Shown here: in pieces, positions 1 through 8,246 of the stretch
Numbering within the stretch: the stretch's first letter is position 1
How the letters are laid out: each line of letters begins with the position of its first letter
DNA from: Flavobacteriales bacterium UBA6057
GTDB taxonomy: Bacteria; Bacteroidota; Bacteroidia; Flavobacteriales_G; Salibacteraceae
Reading direction: 5' to 3'
Length of the DNA stretch: 64,000 nucleotides
Assembly: GCA_002428995.1 (NCBI GenBank)
Contig: DIYJ01000017.1
Span: 186,001 to 250,000, forward strand
Notes under the pieces: model-generated
Databases searched by the model: none
Seen by the model: the letters and a program-made list of their open reading frames with translations, nothing else
What the model was told of the DNA's origin: nothing
Position numbers and translations under genes: made by a program

Positions 1-425
1 TTGATGCCATCCAGCAGTCCCCAGTTGCAATCACTCATGCCCACCACTTGTTTCAACCAATTGGTTTTAAGAAGCACACCTTCAAAATAGCTTGGACTGT
101 AGTCGTAGTTGCGAATGAGAAACGGATTGGTTCTCGTCCAGGCGACCTGCGAACATCCGCTCATGTACGGTGGGGGACAATACATGCTCAGAAACCGTGA
201 AGCCACGTCTCCGTTTCCTGTCAATTTGGTTAGCCTGTGAAAAGTATCCACCAGTTCCGGGAAGGTTTTTTCGAGTGCAGACAGGCTTGTGAGATAGCCC
301 GCACGTTGGGTGAGTCCTTCCTGGGTAAACCACTTTTTGTAAGCGGGCCAAGTCTTTTCGAACAAGTACAGCCACTTCGCATCGTCTTTTGACGCGTCTA
401 TGGAGTGAATAGGGATGAAAAGCAT
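1..425 (-). CDS. C45-type acyltransferase/hydrolase, 5' part only
   Basis: The gene runs off the left edge, so only the first ~141 residues are visible, starting MLFIPIHSIDASKDDAKWLY. Residues ~90-110 contain GCSQVAWTR followed by NPFLIRNYDYSP, and a little later SDCNWGLLDGIN. This pattern is what I know from the C45 family of autoproteolytic acyltransferase/hydrolases (relatives of penicillin acyltransferase), in which a Cys exposed by self-cleavage is the nucleophile. I take the Cys of GCSQ as the likely nucleophile. The ATG at 423-425 was chosen because no other ATG lies in frame upstream. A different reading frame in the same place is open for 126 codons but shows no family resemblance. 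The substrate cannot be deduced. Confidence 0.6.
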   Translation of the reverse strand, partial: MLFIPIHSIDASKDDAKWLYLFEKTWPAYKKWFTQEGLTQRAGYLTSLSALEKTFPELVDTFHRLTKLTGNGDVASRFLSMYCPPPYMSGCSQVAWTRTNPFLIRNYDYSPSYFEGVLLKTNWLKQVVGMSDCNWGLLDGI

Positions 426-493
426 GAGCGCGCAAAAGTATGCTGTGTCTGAAACATGACATTTAGATAAGACCAACAAGATTTCGAATGCTT

Positions 494-501
494 TACATTT
501 G
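494..501 (+). promoter_or_regulatory. Candidate -7 box (TACATTTG) for the DUF349 gene
   Basis: TACATTTG matches the Bacteroidota -7 consensus TAnnTTTG and lies 17 bp before the ATG at 518. No convincing -33 TTG is visible. Confidence 0.45.
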
Positions 502-517
502 ACCTCAACCAATAGGA

Positions 518-2299
518 ATGATGTCCAAGACAGATATCAATAAAGAACTTCAAGACTGGATAGTCGCAGAAGATTTTGCCCCCAACAGGGATCGGATCAA
601 CACACTCAGGTCACGCTTTAGTGCACTCCGCGAGGAGGATGAGAAAAAGGCCCGTGAGGCCTTTGATCAGGAGGAACATGAAGAAGAAGCTGAGTTTGCC
701 TACGAGGCTGATGAGCATGACAAGCTATTCTCTGAATTGCTTGATCAATACTCAGAGAAGCGCAGGGAAATTGAAAAAGCCAAAAAGGACGCTGAGCAAC
801 AGAGTCTCAAGGAGAAAAAAGACCTTGTAGAGGAATTGCGCTCACTCATCATGGATGAGGAGAACATCGCCAAGGCTTACAAGCGCTTCAATGCCATCAA
901 GCAAAAGTGGGGCGAGCTGGGTGTAGTACCACAAGCTGAAAGACGAGACCTGCAAGCTGAGTATAGCCGACTCATTGAGCAGTTTTACTATAACATCAAC
1001 ATTTACCGTGAGCTTCAGATCAATGATTTGAAGAAGAACCTGGAGCTGAAGCTTCAGGTGATTGAGAAAATCAAGTTGCTCAGCGAGGAAAGCTCGATCA
1101 ATCAGGTAGATTTCCTGCTGCATCAATACCTCGAAGAATGGGATCAGATCGGTCCTACGTTCAAGGAGGAATGGGAGAAAATACGCGATGAATACAAAGC
1201 ATCGATCTCCGCTGCTTTTGATCGCATTAAGGAACACCGCAAGACGGTAAAAGAAGGGCACCAACAGAATCACGATAAGAAGAAGGCGCTGATTGAAAGG
1301 GTGAAGGAATTACTGGACAAGGAGTTCAGTGATGTCCGAACCATTCAGAACATGACCAAGCAAGTGATAGACATTCAAAAAGAATGGAAGCACATCGGTT
1401 TTGCCGGGCGTAAACACAATGACAGCGTTTGGAAGGAATTTCGGGAAGCTTGCGATGCGTATTTCGCTAAGCGCAATGCCTTTTTAGAAGAGAGCAATAA
1501 GGAATTTGCGAAAGTTCGCGAGGAGAAGCGAGCGCTTGTAGATCGTGCCAAGGAAATCTATCAGGGCGAAGACAGAGATAAGATCGCTAATGAATTGAAA
1601 GGCCTACAGCGTCAATGGAAGCGCGCAGGAAAGCTGCTGCCCCAGGAAGAATACAAGCTGTTCAGGGAATTCCGAAAGTATTGCGATGACTTCTTCAACC
1701 GAAAGAAGAAGCAAGAGGAAGAAGCCTCCAAACAGCTGGAGGAAAACCTGAAGAAGAAAGAAGCTTACCTCAAGGAGATCGCTTCGAAAACGGAGGAAGA
1801 AGTAAAAGCGGCCGGAGAAGCACTCATTGAGGGATGGAAAAAGGAATGGGTGACACTGGGAGAGGTGGCACAAAAGATGGCGCGACAGAAGGAGAAAGAG
1901 TTCGAGGATACAGTGGCCAAGGCCTACGGTTTCCTGGGAATCTCCAAAAAGCAGTTGGCGCAGAAGCAATTTGAGAATAAGCTTGAAATGCTCTCCAGCG
2001 GTGATAATGCCGAAGATGGTCTGATGCGCGAGCGAGACAGCATCCGTATGCGGATCAAGGAAGCTGAACTCGAAAAGCTCCAACTCGAGAACAAACTTGA
2101 CTTTTTCCGATTCTCGGATGATTCTAATCCACTAAAGAAAGATCTGCTCGATAAGATTGCTGCGAAGGAAGCGGATGTAGATGCTCTGAGGCAGAAAAAG
2201 AAGAAGATTGAGCTAGCTGCTAAGGCTATTCGGCAAGAAGCCCAGAAAGAAGCAGAGCAGCAAGATTCAGGCGCTCAGCAAGAAGAAGGCGAGCAGTAA
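518..2299 (+). CDS. DUF349 domain-containing protein
   Basis: This 593-aa protein is highly charged, mostly helical and coiled-coil, with repeated modules of the type W..IG.....W..F (for example QKWGELG, EWDQIGPTFKEEW, EWKHIGFAGRKHN, QWKRAGKLLPQEE). These are DUF349 repeats, and the length is normal for Bacteroidota members. There is no signal peptide or membrane segment, so it is cytosolic. The biochemical role of the family is not established to my knowledge. Two ATG codons in a row open the frame (518 and 521). It is monocistronic on the plus strand and faces a small minus-strand gene 1 bp downstream. Confidence 0.85.
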   Translation: MMSKTDINKELQDWIVAEDFAPNRDRINTLRSRFSALREEDEKKAREAFDQEEHEEEAEFAYEADEHDKLFSELLDQYSEKRREIEKAKKDAEQQSLKEKKDLVEELRSLIMDEENIAKAYKRFNAIKQKWGELGVVPQAERRDLQAEYSRLIEQFYYNINIYRELQINDLKKNLELKLQVIEKIKLLSEESSINQVDFLLHQYLEEWDQIGPTFKEEWEKIRDEYKASISAAFDRIKEHRKTVKEGHQQNHDKKKALIERVKELLDKEFSDVRTIQNMTKQVIDIQKEWKHIGFAGRKHNDSVWKEFREACDAYFAKRNAFLEESNKEFAKVREEKRALVDRAKEIYQGEDRDKIANELKGLQRQWKRAGKLLPQEEYKLFREFRKYCDDFFNRKKKQEEEASKQLEENLKKKEAYLKEIASKTEEEVKAAGEALIEGWKKEWVTLGEVAQKMARQKEKEFEDTVAKAYGFLGISKKQLAQKQFENKLEMLSSGDNAEDGLMRERDSIRMRIKEAELEKLQLENKLDFFRFSDDSNPLKKDLLDKIAAKEADVDALRQKKKKIELAAKAIRQEAQKEAEQQDSGAQQEEGEQ

Positions 2300-2300
2300 A

Positions 2301-2501
2301 CTACTGACAAGTCCATGGACCATAGCCCGTGGTGTCTGATTCCAGGTGATCCAAGAGCGGTTGGACCTCTTTTTTTCTGCCGCAAATCGTCCGGGTTACA
2401 TCCCCCTCGAGTGTATCCACAGTACAGTCGTAGCACTTTCTGCACGCAGGGGTGGAAAAGAAAAGTGCGGACACGGCAAGCACAAAAAGCCTCTCTTTCA
2501 T
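2301..2501 (-). CDS. Small exported protein, possibly a lipoprotein
   Basis: The product is 66 aa if started at the ATG at 2501. The frame is open 14 codons further upstream, but the ATG at 2501 puts a classic signal sequence first: MKERLFVLAVSALFF, then STPAC. The Cys in TPAC could be a lipidation site, although the lipobox is imperfect. The mature part has five Cys (CRKCYDC, TICG, WTCQ), suggesting disulfides outside the cytoplasm. I do not recognise a family. A -7 box (2507-2514) sits directly upstream, which supports it being expressed. Confidence 0.55.
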   Translation of the reverse strand: MKERLFVLAVSALFFSTPACRKCYDCTVDTLEGDVTRTICGRKKEVQPLLDHLESDTTGYGPWTCQ

Positions 2502-2506
2502 CGCTT

Positions 2507-2514
2507 CAAAGTTA
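2507..2514 (-). promoter_or_regulatory. Candidate -7 box (TAACTTTG) for the small exported protein
   Basis: On the minus strand TAACTTTG fits TAnnTTTG and lies just upstream of the ATG at 2501. The implied leader is very short, so this is tentative. Confidence 0.3.
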
Positions 2515-2544
2515 GTTGACAGACCATAACGAAGAAACTGCACT

Positions 2545-2552
2545 TATATTCG
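2545..2552 (+). promoter_or_regulatory. Candidate -7 box (TATATTCG) for the glycosyltransferase
   Basis: TATATTCG is one base off TAnnTTTG and lies 6 bp before the GTG start at 2559, which would give an almost leaderless message. It is divergent from the box at 2507-2514. Confidence 0.3.
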
Positions 2553-2558
2553 CGCTCC

Positions 2559-3269
2559 GTGAAACTGAGTATCGTCATACCTGCCTACAATGAGGCTGCT
2601 ACCATCCACCTGATCCTGGAGAAGGTATTGAACGTAAAACTGGATGGTGATATGGAGAAGGAAATCATCATTGTAGATGACTGCTCTTCAGACGGTACAA
2701 CCGAGGCGATTCACAAGTTTGCGGAAGCCCACAACGCCTCCATCATTCGAACATTCCGCCAGGAACGCAATCAGGGAAAAGGTGCTGCGCTTCAGCGTGG
2801 ATTCAATGAAGCTACAGGGGATTTTATCGTTATCCAGGATGCAGATTTGGAATACGACCCTGAGGAGTACAACATCCTTCTAAAGCCAGTATTGGCCGGC
2901 TTTGCGGATGTGGTTTACGGAAGCCGTTTTGCCGGAGGAAACCCTCATCGCATTCTGTTTTTCTGGCATAGCATCGGAAACAAGTTCCTCACCTTCCTTT
3001 CCAACATGTTTACCGATCTCAATCTGACGGATATGGAAACGTGTTACAAGATGTTCAGAAGAGATTTGCTTACTCACATCCAACTCAAGGAGAAACGTTT
3101 TGGCATCGAGCCTGAGATCACTGCCAAGTTTGCGCGCATCCCGAACGTGAGGATTTACGAAGTCGGTATCTCTTACTACGGACGAACGTTTGCGGAGGGA
3201 AAGAAGATCAATTGGCGCGATGGATTTCGAGCCATCTACTGCATTTTAAAGTACAACCTCTTCGGGTAA
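2559..3269 (+). CDS. Family 2 glycosyltransferase (dolichyl-phosphate sugar synthase-like)
   Basis: 236 aa. The N-terminus reads KLSIVIPAYNEA, followed by IIIVDDCSSDGT (nucleotide-sugar binding) and QDADLEYDPEEY (the DxD-type metal motif), then YGSRFAGGNPHR. This is the GT-A fold of family 2, closest in style to DPM1-like enzymes that load a sugar onto a polyprenyl phosphate. There is no C-terminal membrane domain, so it should act at the cytoplasmic face. The start is a GTG, since no ATG lies in frame before the conserved strand. Its 3' end overlaps the convergent hydrolase gene by 24 bp. The donor and acceptor cannot be read from sequence. Confidence 0.85.
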   Translation: MKLSIVIPAYNEAATIHLILEKVLNVKLDGDMEKEIIIVDDCSSDGTTEAIHKFAEAHNASIIRTFRQERNQGKGAALQRGFNEATGDFIVIQDADLEYDPEEYNILLKPVLAGFADVVYGSRFAGGNPHRILFFWHSIGNKFLTFLSNMFTDLNLTDMETCYKMFRRDLLTHIQLKEKRFGIEPEITAKFARIPNVRIYEVGISYYGRTFAEGKKINWRDGFRAIYCILKYNLFG

Positions 3270-4076
3270 GCGCACGTGCTGAAGCATCCACTGCTCCAGC
3301 AATCGATTGAATTTTTCCGGTTGATCCACATTGCATGCATGTCCTGCATTGTTTATTTCGATCAAACCGCTTCTTTGGCCCAGGCGCTTGTGGAGTGTGC
3401 GGGAGTGATATTGAAGCAAACGTGAATCATACTCCCCAATCAGAATCAGAATAGGGTAGTTGCCTGTATCTAAATCCTGCCGTCTGAATCCGTGAAGCGC
3501 GGCAAACGCCTTTTTGATTTCAGAGCGATGCATCCGCTGCATGCATTCCTTGATGAGGAGGCGTGTTTGTTTGGTGCCCAGCCATTTTCTTCCGTACGCA
3601 AACCACGTCATAAAGAAGGCGAGCTTCATGAACTGTCGCGTGGTTAATCTTCCAAAAAGCTGAAAGGCCAGCCACTTGGGAAACACAAAAGTCAACACCA
3701 GTTTCTCCAGCACCGTATTTCGGAATGAGGCAGAAGTACCCACCAATGCCAATCCCGCACACATCTCCGGATGACGCGCAGCAAAGGCTTGAGCAATCAT
3801 TGAACCGAGCGAGAGACCACACAAATAGGCTTCTTCAACACCACGCTCTTTCAGGAATATGTACAGATCTTCAGCAAAAAGGGATACTGAATACTCGGGA
3901 ACGGATTCGTCCCGCGAAGTGAGTCCATGACCGCGGAGGTCATAGTTGATTACCCTCCAGTTTTTTTCGAAATGTGGAAGCTGATACTTCCAGATTTTCG
4001 AGTCGATGTAGGCACCGTGAATCAAAACGAGTACGGGGCCTTCACCACGATCTGTAAAATGGTGTTTTAAGGGCAT
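3246..4076 (-). CDS. Alpha/beta hydrolase
   Basis: 276 aa with the full alpha/beta hydrolase set: oxyanion loop LIHGAYIDSKIW, NYDLRGHG, nucleophile elbow GLSLGSMIAQ (Ser), acid region ILILIGEYDS, and the catalytic His in NNAGHACNVDQPE. The lid region (~130-190) is rich in Phe, Trp and Leu. No signal peptide is seen. It resembles 3-oxoadipate enol-lactonase-like hydrolases, but that resemblance is general and does not fix a substrate. It is transcribed alone, from a -7 box at 4083-4090. Confidence 0.88.
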   Translation of the reverse strand: MPLKHHFTDRGEGPVLVLIHGAYIDSKIWKYQLPHFEKNWRVINYDLRGHGLTSRDESVPEYSVSLFAEDLYIFLKERGVEEAYLCGLSLGSMIAQAFAARHPEMCAGLALVGTSASFRNTVLEKLVLTFVFPKWLAFQLFGRLTTRQFMKLAFFMTWFAYGRKWLGTKQTRLLIKECMQRMHRSEIKKAFAALHGFRRQDLDTGNYPILILIGEYDSRLLQYHSRTLHKRLGQRSGLIEINNAGHACNVDQPEKFNRLLEQWMLQHVRLPEEVVL

Positions 4077-4082
4077 TCACTC

Positions 4083-4090
4083 CAAATGTA
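4083..4090 (-). promoter_or_regulatory. Candidate -7 box (TACATTTG) for the alpha/beta hydrolase
   Basis: TACATTTG on the minus strand matches TAnnTTTG and ends 6 bp before the ATG at 4076. Confidence 0.4.
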
Positions 4091-4160
4091 AGATCGTAGA
4101 GCATTGAATTTCACATTCTCTTTACTTGAGGTAAGGGAAAGAGCCTGACCTTTACCGCCC

Positions 4161-4499
4161 ATGAGAAGTACTATTATCCCTACTAATAGCGCAGACTATG
4201 TGGTCAGGTTGACATGTTCCGTTCTGAGAGCGATGCGCTTCAGTATTCTGGATGACGGATCTGAATCGCACACCATAAGTGCTCAAAGCGACCGGCAAGG
4301 CGGTTTTCGAAAAGAAGTACATGTCTATGTATCAAGCGGTGGCACGGGAAAACAGAGAATAGAAGTTGAGGTCAGGAACCTGGGATTGGAAATCAGCCGC
4401 GATCGTAAAAACGACTTGCTTGAAATTCAAATCTTAAGGGACATACACAAAGTGGTGTATCAAAAGAGCCGACTTATTCAGCTCGCCCTTTCTGCCTGA
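4161..4499 (+). CDS. Hypothetical protein, 112 aa
   Basis: I do not recognise the family. The protein has an alternating strand-helix look (VVRLTCSVLRAMRFSILDD at the start, a basic middle, then LLEIQILRDIHKVVYQKSR), with no signal peptide or membrane segment, so it is probably a small cytosolic protein. It ends 2 bp before the convergent aminotransferase gene. Clean packing between its neighbours and an ATG start support it being real. Confidence 0.55.
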   Translation: MRSTIIPTNSADYVVRLTCSVLRAMRFSILDDGSESHTISAQSDRQGGFRKEVHVYVSSGGTGKQRIEVEVRNLGLEISRDRKNDLLEIQILRDIHKVVYQKSRLIQLALSA

Positions 4500-4501
4500 T
4501 T

Positions 4502-5566
4502 TTAGATACGCATGTTCCAGCCATAGGGATCTGGAGCATTTCCCATTTTGATGTCCAGCAAGTCTGTTCCAACTAATGTGGACACTTTTCTCGACTGAAT
4601 AGGAGGGAGGTCAATGATCTCATCATTGTGGGTGAGCTTCACTACATGAGCAATAGTGGCGGCTGTACCCACTCCAAAAACCTCTTGAAGCGTTCCATTT
4701 CTATGAGCGTCCAATAATTCATCAACAGAGATGTCTCGCTCTTCCGTTGTAATTCCTCGGTCTTCCGCGAGTTTCAGTACGCTGTTGCGCGTCACGCCTG
4801 GAAGAATCGTTGAGCTGAGCTTAGGAGTAATCAATGTACCATCGATCACCACCATCATATTCATTGTCCCTGCTTCTTCGAGGAATCGGTGTTCCTTGGC
4901 GTCCGTCCAGATCAACTGATCGATGCCTTGTTCCTGTGCCAGTTTGGCGGGATACAGAGCGCTTGCGTAGTTGCCAGCAGCTTTTGCCGCGCCCACGCCT
5001 CCGGGAGCAGCACGCGTGTATTCCGTCTCAATCTTGAGGTGGAGCGGATTTGCGTAATACGGTCCCACAGGTGAGGTGATGATCATAAAGATGTAGGACT
5101 CAGAGGGTTTTACACCCAGCATTTCGTCCGTAGCAAAAAGGAAGGGGCGAATGTAGAGGCTGCTTTCAGGGCGATTGGGCACCCAAGCTCGGTCAAGCTC
5201 TACCAATTGGCGAATGCCTTCTACGAAATATTCTCTTGGCACAGCAGGCATACAAAGGCGCTCTGCTGATTTATTCATGCGTTCCCAGTTCGATTCAGGG
5301 CGAAAAACCAGGATTTCATCATTGTCGTTGCGAAATGCCTTGAGGCCTTCAAAGATCGACTGGCCATAATGGATCATCGAAGTGGCTGGACTGAGGCTTA
5401 AATTACCGTAGGGTTCAATACTGACACTCTTCCATTCTCCCTCATCGTATCGTGCGATCAGCATGTGATCTGAGAAGACTCTGCCAAAGGGAAGGTTGTC
5501 GAAATCAACCTTGGGGAGTCTGGATTCTGATACGTGCTTAACTTCTATCTGCCGGGTATCAATCAT
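4502..5566 (-). CDS. ilvE: Branched-chain amino acid aminotransferase
   Basis: 354 aa from the ATG at 5566; the frame stays open to a TTG three codons upstream. It is a fold-type IV PLP aminotransferase. The phosphate and substrate region contains SLYIRPFLFATDEMLGV, the PLP lysine is in GAAKAAGNYASALYPAKLA, and the cofactor loop is EEAGTMNMMVV. This is the ~355-aa BCAT subtype common in Bacteroidota and eukaryotes rather than the 309-aa E. coli type. It interconverts Leu, Ile and Val with their 2-oxo acids using 2-oxoglutarate. It stands alone, convergent with the 112-aa gene, not next to other ilv genes. Confidence 0.92.
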   Translation of the reverse strand: MIDTRQIEVKHVSESRLPKVDFDNLPFGRVFSDHMLIARYDEGEWKSVSIEPYGNLSLSPATSMIHYGQSIFEGLKAFRNDNDEILVFRPESNWERMNKSAERLCMPAVPREYFVEGIRQLVELDRAWVPNRPESSLYIRPFLFATDEMLGVKPSESYIFMIITSPVGPYYANPLHLKIETEYTRAAPGGVGAAKAAGNYASALYPAKLAQEQGIDQLIWTDAKEHRFLEEAGTMNMMVVIDGTLITPKLSSTILPGVTRNSVLKLAEDRGITTEERDISVDELLDAHRNGTLQEVFGVGTAATIAHVVKLTHNDEIIDLPPIQSRKVSTLVGTDLLDIKMGNAPDPYGWNMRI

Positions 5567-5665
5567 AGTATTCAAATCTTGTTTTCCAAGAACGGGGCGC
5601 GAAGATACTTCACCGCTCTCTTAATATAAGGTTAAGGCTTGGATTGGCCTCAGGATTTTCGATGA

Positions 5666-6430
5666 CTAGATCTGCTCTATCGACTGAATCCTTACCCAAC
5701 CGCTGTTGCCGTTTTCAAGGCGAATGCGTGCCCAATCCTCTTCGGCTTGCATTACCTCAACTTTCAGGCCAGCATGAACAACAAACTGGTCTGTAGCAGT
5801 CAACGCTGGTTCGCTCTTAACGTTCACGCTGCTATCGAAAACAATCGCTTCAGGTTTTTCCAAAATACCCTGTGCACTAATGGCAGCTGCAAGGCAAATA
5901 CCTGCCAATAAGAACACTGCGATGGAAAGACTGAAGCCAAACTGCTTAAAGCTCTTCTTGCGAGCCACAAGGAAGGTGGTGAATGCTGCACATGCCATCA
6001 GCAATAGACCGATGAACCATGCTGCCCATCGATCAGGACTTTGCATCAGGCTGAAACCATTCCAGTAGTCTGTCAAAAAGAAGGTGGGGAGCGCTTCCAC
6101 TTTATCTGTGATTTGCAGCTGAGCTATGTGAAGATTGTGAAGCACATCTTCGTCATTGGGAGCCAGTCGCTTGGCACGCTCGTAATAGAGCAGAGCAGAG
6201 GGATAACTCCGCTCCTTGTAATAGCAATTCGCAAGGTTGAAATAAAGCTTGGACGACTCAAATCCCTCTTCCAGAATACCGGTATACAGTTCCTTTGCCT
6301 GAGCTACGTCTCCGTTTTTGTAGGCTTCGTTGGCTTCTGCAAACATCATTTCGAGCCGCTCCGTGTTGGCCAGAACCTGACCAGCAAGAGAAACCATCAA
6401 CACAAGCAAAAGAGTCTTAAGCCAGTTCAT
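5666..6430 (-). CDS. batE: BatE, TPR and SH3 membrane protein
   Basis: 254 aa. There is an N-terminal signal (LKTLLLVLMVSLAGQVLA), then two or three TPR units (~25-105; EAYKNGDVAQAKELYTGIL, NLANCYYKERSYPSALLYYE). Two membrane segments follow (~135-155 and ~165-188), then a C-terminal SH3-like domain ending SGWVRIQSIEQI. That order is the BatE signature. It is the last gene of the Bat operon and overlaps batD by 14 nt, so translation is probably coupled. In known systems the Bat proteins form envelope complexes linked to stress or oxygen tolerance; the exact role of BatE is not settled. Confidence 0.85.
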   Translation of the reverse strand: MNWLKTLLLVLMVSLAGQVLANTERLEMMFAEANEAYKNGDVAQAKELYTGILEEGFESSKLYFNLANCYYKERSYPSALLYYERAKRLAPNDEDVLHNLHIAQLQITDKVEALPTFFLTDYWNGFSLMQSPDRWAAWFIGLLLMACAAFTTFLVARKKSFKQFGFSLSIAVFLLAGICLAAAISAQGILEKPEAIVFDSSVNVKSEPALTATDQFVVHAGLKVEVMQAEEDWARIRLENGNSGWVRIQSIEQI

Positions 6431-8246
6431 TCTCTAATTCACTAATCACTCGTTCAGCAGATTCGAGTGCTTCTGATTTTCCACGGACCGCGCCCGGAGC
6501 AAATCGCACCATTTCGCAGTCTTCAAGACAACGCTTCAATTCTGTGATGATTGTTTCAGAAGCATTGTTCTCTGTCAGCACTTCCGTGATGCGCTCGCGA
6601 CTCAATTCAGCCTGAGGCAGGGAAAAGCGATCTGCCAGGTAACCATTCAATGCCCTGTAGATTTCATCGAAAAAGACCTCGTTATCTGCATCCAAAAGTT
6701 TACGCGCTTTGGCTAACCTGCGCTTCGCAGTGCCCTTGGCGTTTCGCTTGCGGGTTCCCTTCACATCGGCTTGGCGCACTCTGAAAAAGGACAGCAAGAA
6801 AACTGCAAGTCCCATGCCTGCAAATGGAGTAACCGAAAGCGCAATGAATGCTGGGCTTCCGAAGAAAGAATCGGCAGAGTCTTTCAACCCTGGATCACCT
6901 GTTTGGATGAATCGAATGTCTTTGCCCAATACTTGAACATCTTCTTTGCGAGGAGCAGCAAATGCCTGAGCCTCAGGTGTGCCCCCAGCAGCCTTCTCTA
7001 CATTGAGGTTGATGGGCATGGTGGATGTTCGCTCATACTTGCCTGTTTCAGGATTGAAGTAAGAGAGGCTGATTGGCTCCAGCGAATAGTTGCCGGCATA
7101 GCGGGGAATGAGGACGTATTCAAACGTCTTCTTGCCTGATACACCTCCGGGCGAAACATCAATGTTGGATTTCAGCTCGGGGTCATAGGCTTCGAAATCT
7201 CCAGGAAATTCAATTCCGGGGTCGGTGATCAGATCTAAGTTGCCTTTTCCTGAAATGGTAACGCTCAGGTTGAGCGCATCATTCACACTGAGGCTTTCCT
7301 TATCAACCTCCAGCGAGATGTTGTACTTGCCCACAGCACCTCCAAAATCAGCAGGTTGACCTTGCCGTGGCAAAGCTTCCACGGTGATTTTTTCCGTATT
7401 GCTTCGAATGGAGGCGTTCACGTTCCTGTGCGTCCCCATGAATTGTTCAAACATGGTTCGGGCCCGCCTACGCTCGTTGACACGAACCACCATGTCCATG
7501 CTGAGCTCAGGAATCTCAAGCTCGCCTGCGTGTTGCGGGAAAAGCACCACCCGCTTCAGTGTGGCTACCTGAAAACGCTTTCCATTGATGTTTTCCGTAG
7601 TGATCTCTGAACCCTTAGGGATTTCTACATCTTTTGCATAGAAGCCATTGAACACCGGCAGATCCTTGTAACGATTGTCCACCACCTGGGCATTGATGTA
7701 GAGCTTGTAAGTAGCGACAATCTGCTCACCAACAAATGCATTCTTCTTGTCCACAAACAGTTTGATGAACAAGTTGGCATTGATCTGATCCTGAAGAGAC
7801 TGGTCTTGTGATTGTTTGTTTTGAGGAGCTCCTGACTTTTTGTTCTGTGGATTTGAGGCAGTAGCAGGGTTCCTTTTGTTTCCCTTTACAACTTTCACCA
7901 CGATGGGGTCGGTAGTGAGGGTTTTGCCGTTCACCTTGATGCTTGCCGGGCCTATTTCATACGATCCTTCTTTAGAGGCCTGAAGGAAGTATGAATAAGA
8001 CATCTTACTGGAAAAGTTACCATTGATCCATTCCCGCTGGTAGGATTCATTTGGTCCCATTAACACGTTGAAGTTCCGAAGGCTTGGAGGAGCAAAACTC
8101 TTTCCTTTTCCCGTAAGTGTGAAAGAAAGCTGAAATGTTTCCCCTGCCTTCACAGTACTCTTGCTCAAGCGCGCTTCAAACTTTTCCGCCCAAGCCATGG
8201 GCAAACCAGCTGAAAGTGTCAGTGCTATGATGAGGAGCCTTACCAA
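6417..8246 (-). CDS. batD: BatD, oxygen-tolerance family protein
   Basis: 609 aa. A signal peptide (VRLLIIALTLSAGLPMAWA) is followed by beta-rich repeats that match BatD (RLSKSTVKAGETFQLSFTL, VDKKNAFVGEQIVATYKLY, VDKESLSVNDALNLSVTIS). A single membrane segment near ~480-502 and a basic, helical cytoplasmic tail complete it. The start is unusual: no ATG precedes the signal peptide. The only start that keeps it is TTG at 8246, which overlaps the stop of batC (TTGGTAA), pointing to translational coupling. The bulk of the protein faces the periplasm, probably as a partner of the VWA proteins BatA and BatB. Confidence 0.85.
   Translation of the reverse strand: MVRLLIIALTLSAGLPMAWAEKFEARLSKSTVKAGETFQLSFTLTGKGKSFAPPSLRNFNVLMGPNESYQREWINGNFSSKMSYSYFLQASKEGSYEIGPASIKVNGKTLTTDPIVVKVVKGNKRNPATASNPQNKKSGAPQNKQSQDQSLQDQINANLFIKLFVDKKNAFVGEQIVATYKLYINAQVVDNRYKDLPVFNGFYAKDVEIPKGSEITTENINGKRFQVATLKRVVLFPQHAGELEIPELSMDMVVRVNERRRARTMFEQFMGTHRNVNASIRSNTEKITVEALPRQGQPADFGGAVGKYNISLEVDKESLSVNDALNLSVTISGKGNLDLITDPGIEFPGDFEAYDPELKSNIDVSPGGVSGKKTFEYVLIPRYAGNYSLEPISLSYFNPETGKYERTSTMPINLNVEKAAGGTPEAQAFAAPRKEDVQVLGKDIRFIQTGDPGLKDSADSFFGSPAFIALSVTPFAGMGLAVFLLSFFRVRQADVKGTRKRNAKGTAKRRLAKARKLLDADNEVFFDEIYRALNGYLADRFSLPQAELSRERITEVLTENNASETIITELKRCLEDCEMVRFAPGAVRGKSEALESAERVISELENELA

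Noticed and set aside
82..462. 126-codon minus-strand frame at the left edge
   Set aside because: It overlaps in another frame the C45-type gene, whose motifs (GCSQ, NPFLIRNYDYSP, SDCNWGLLDGIN) are clear; the 126-codon product has no such features.
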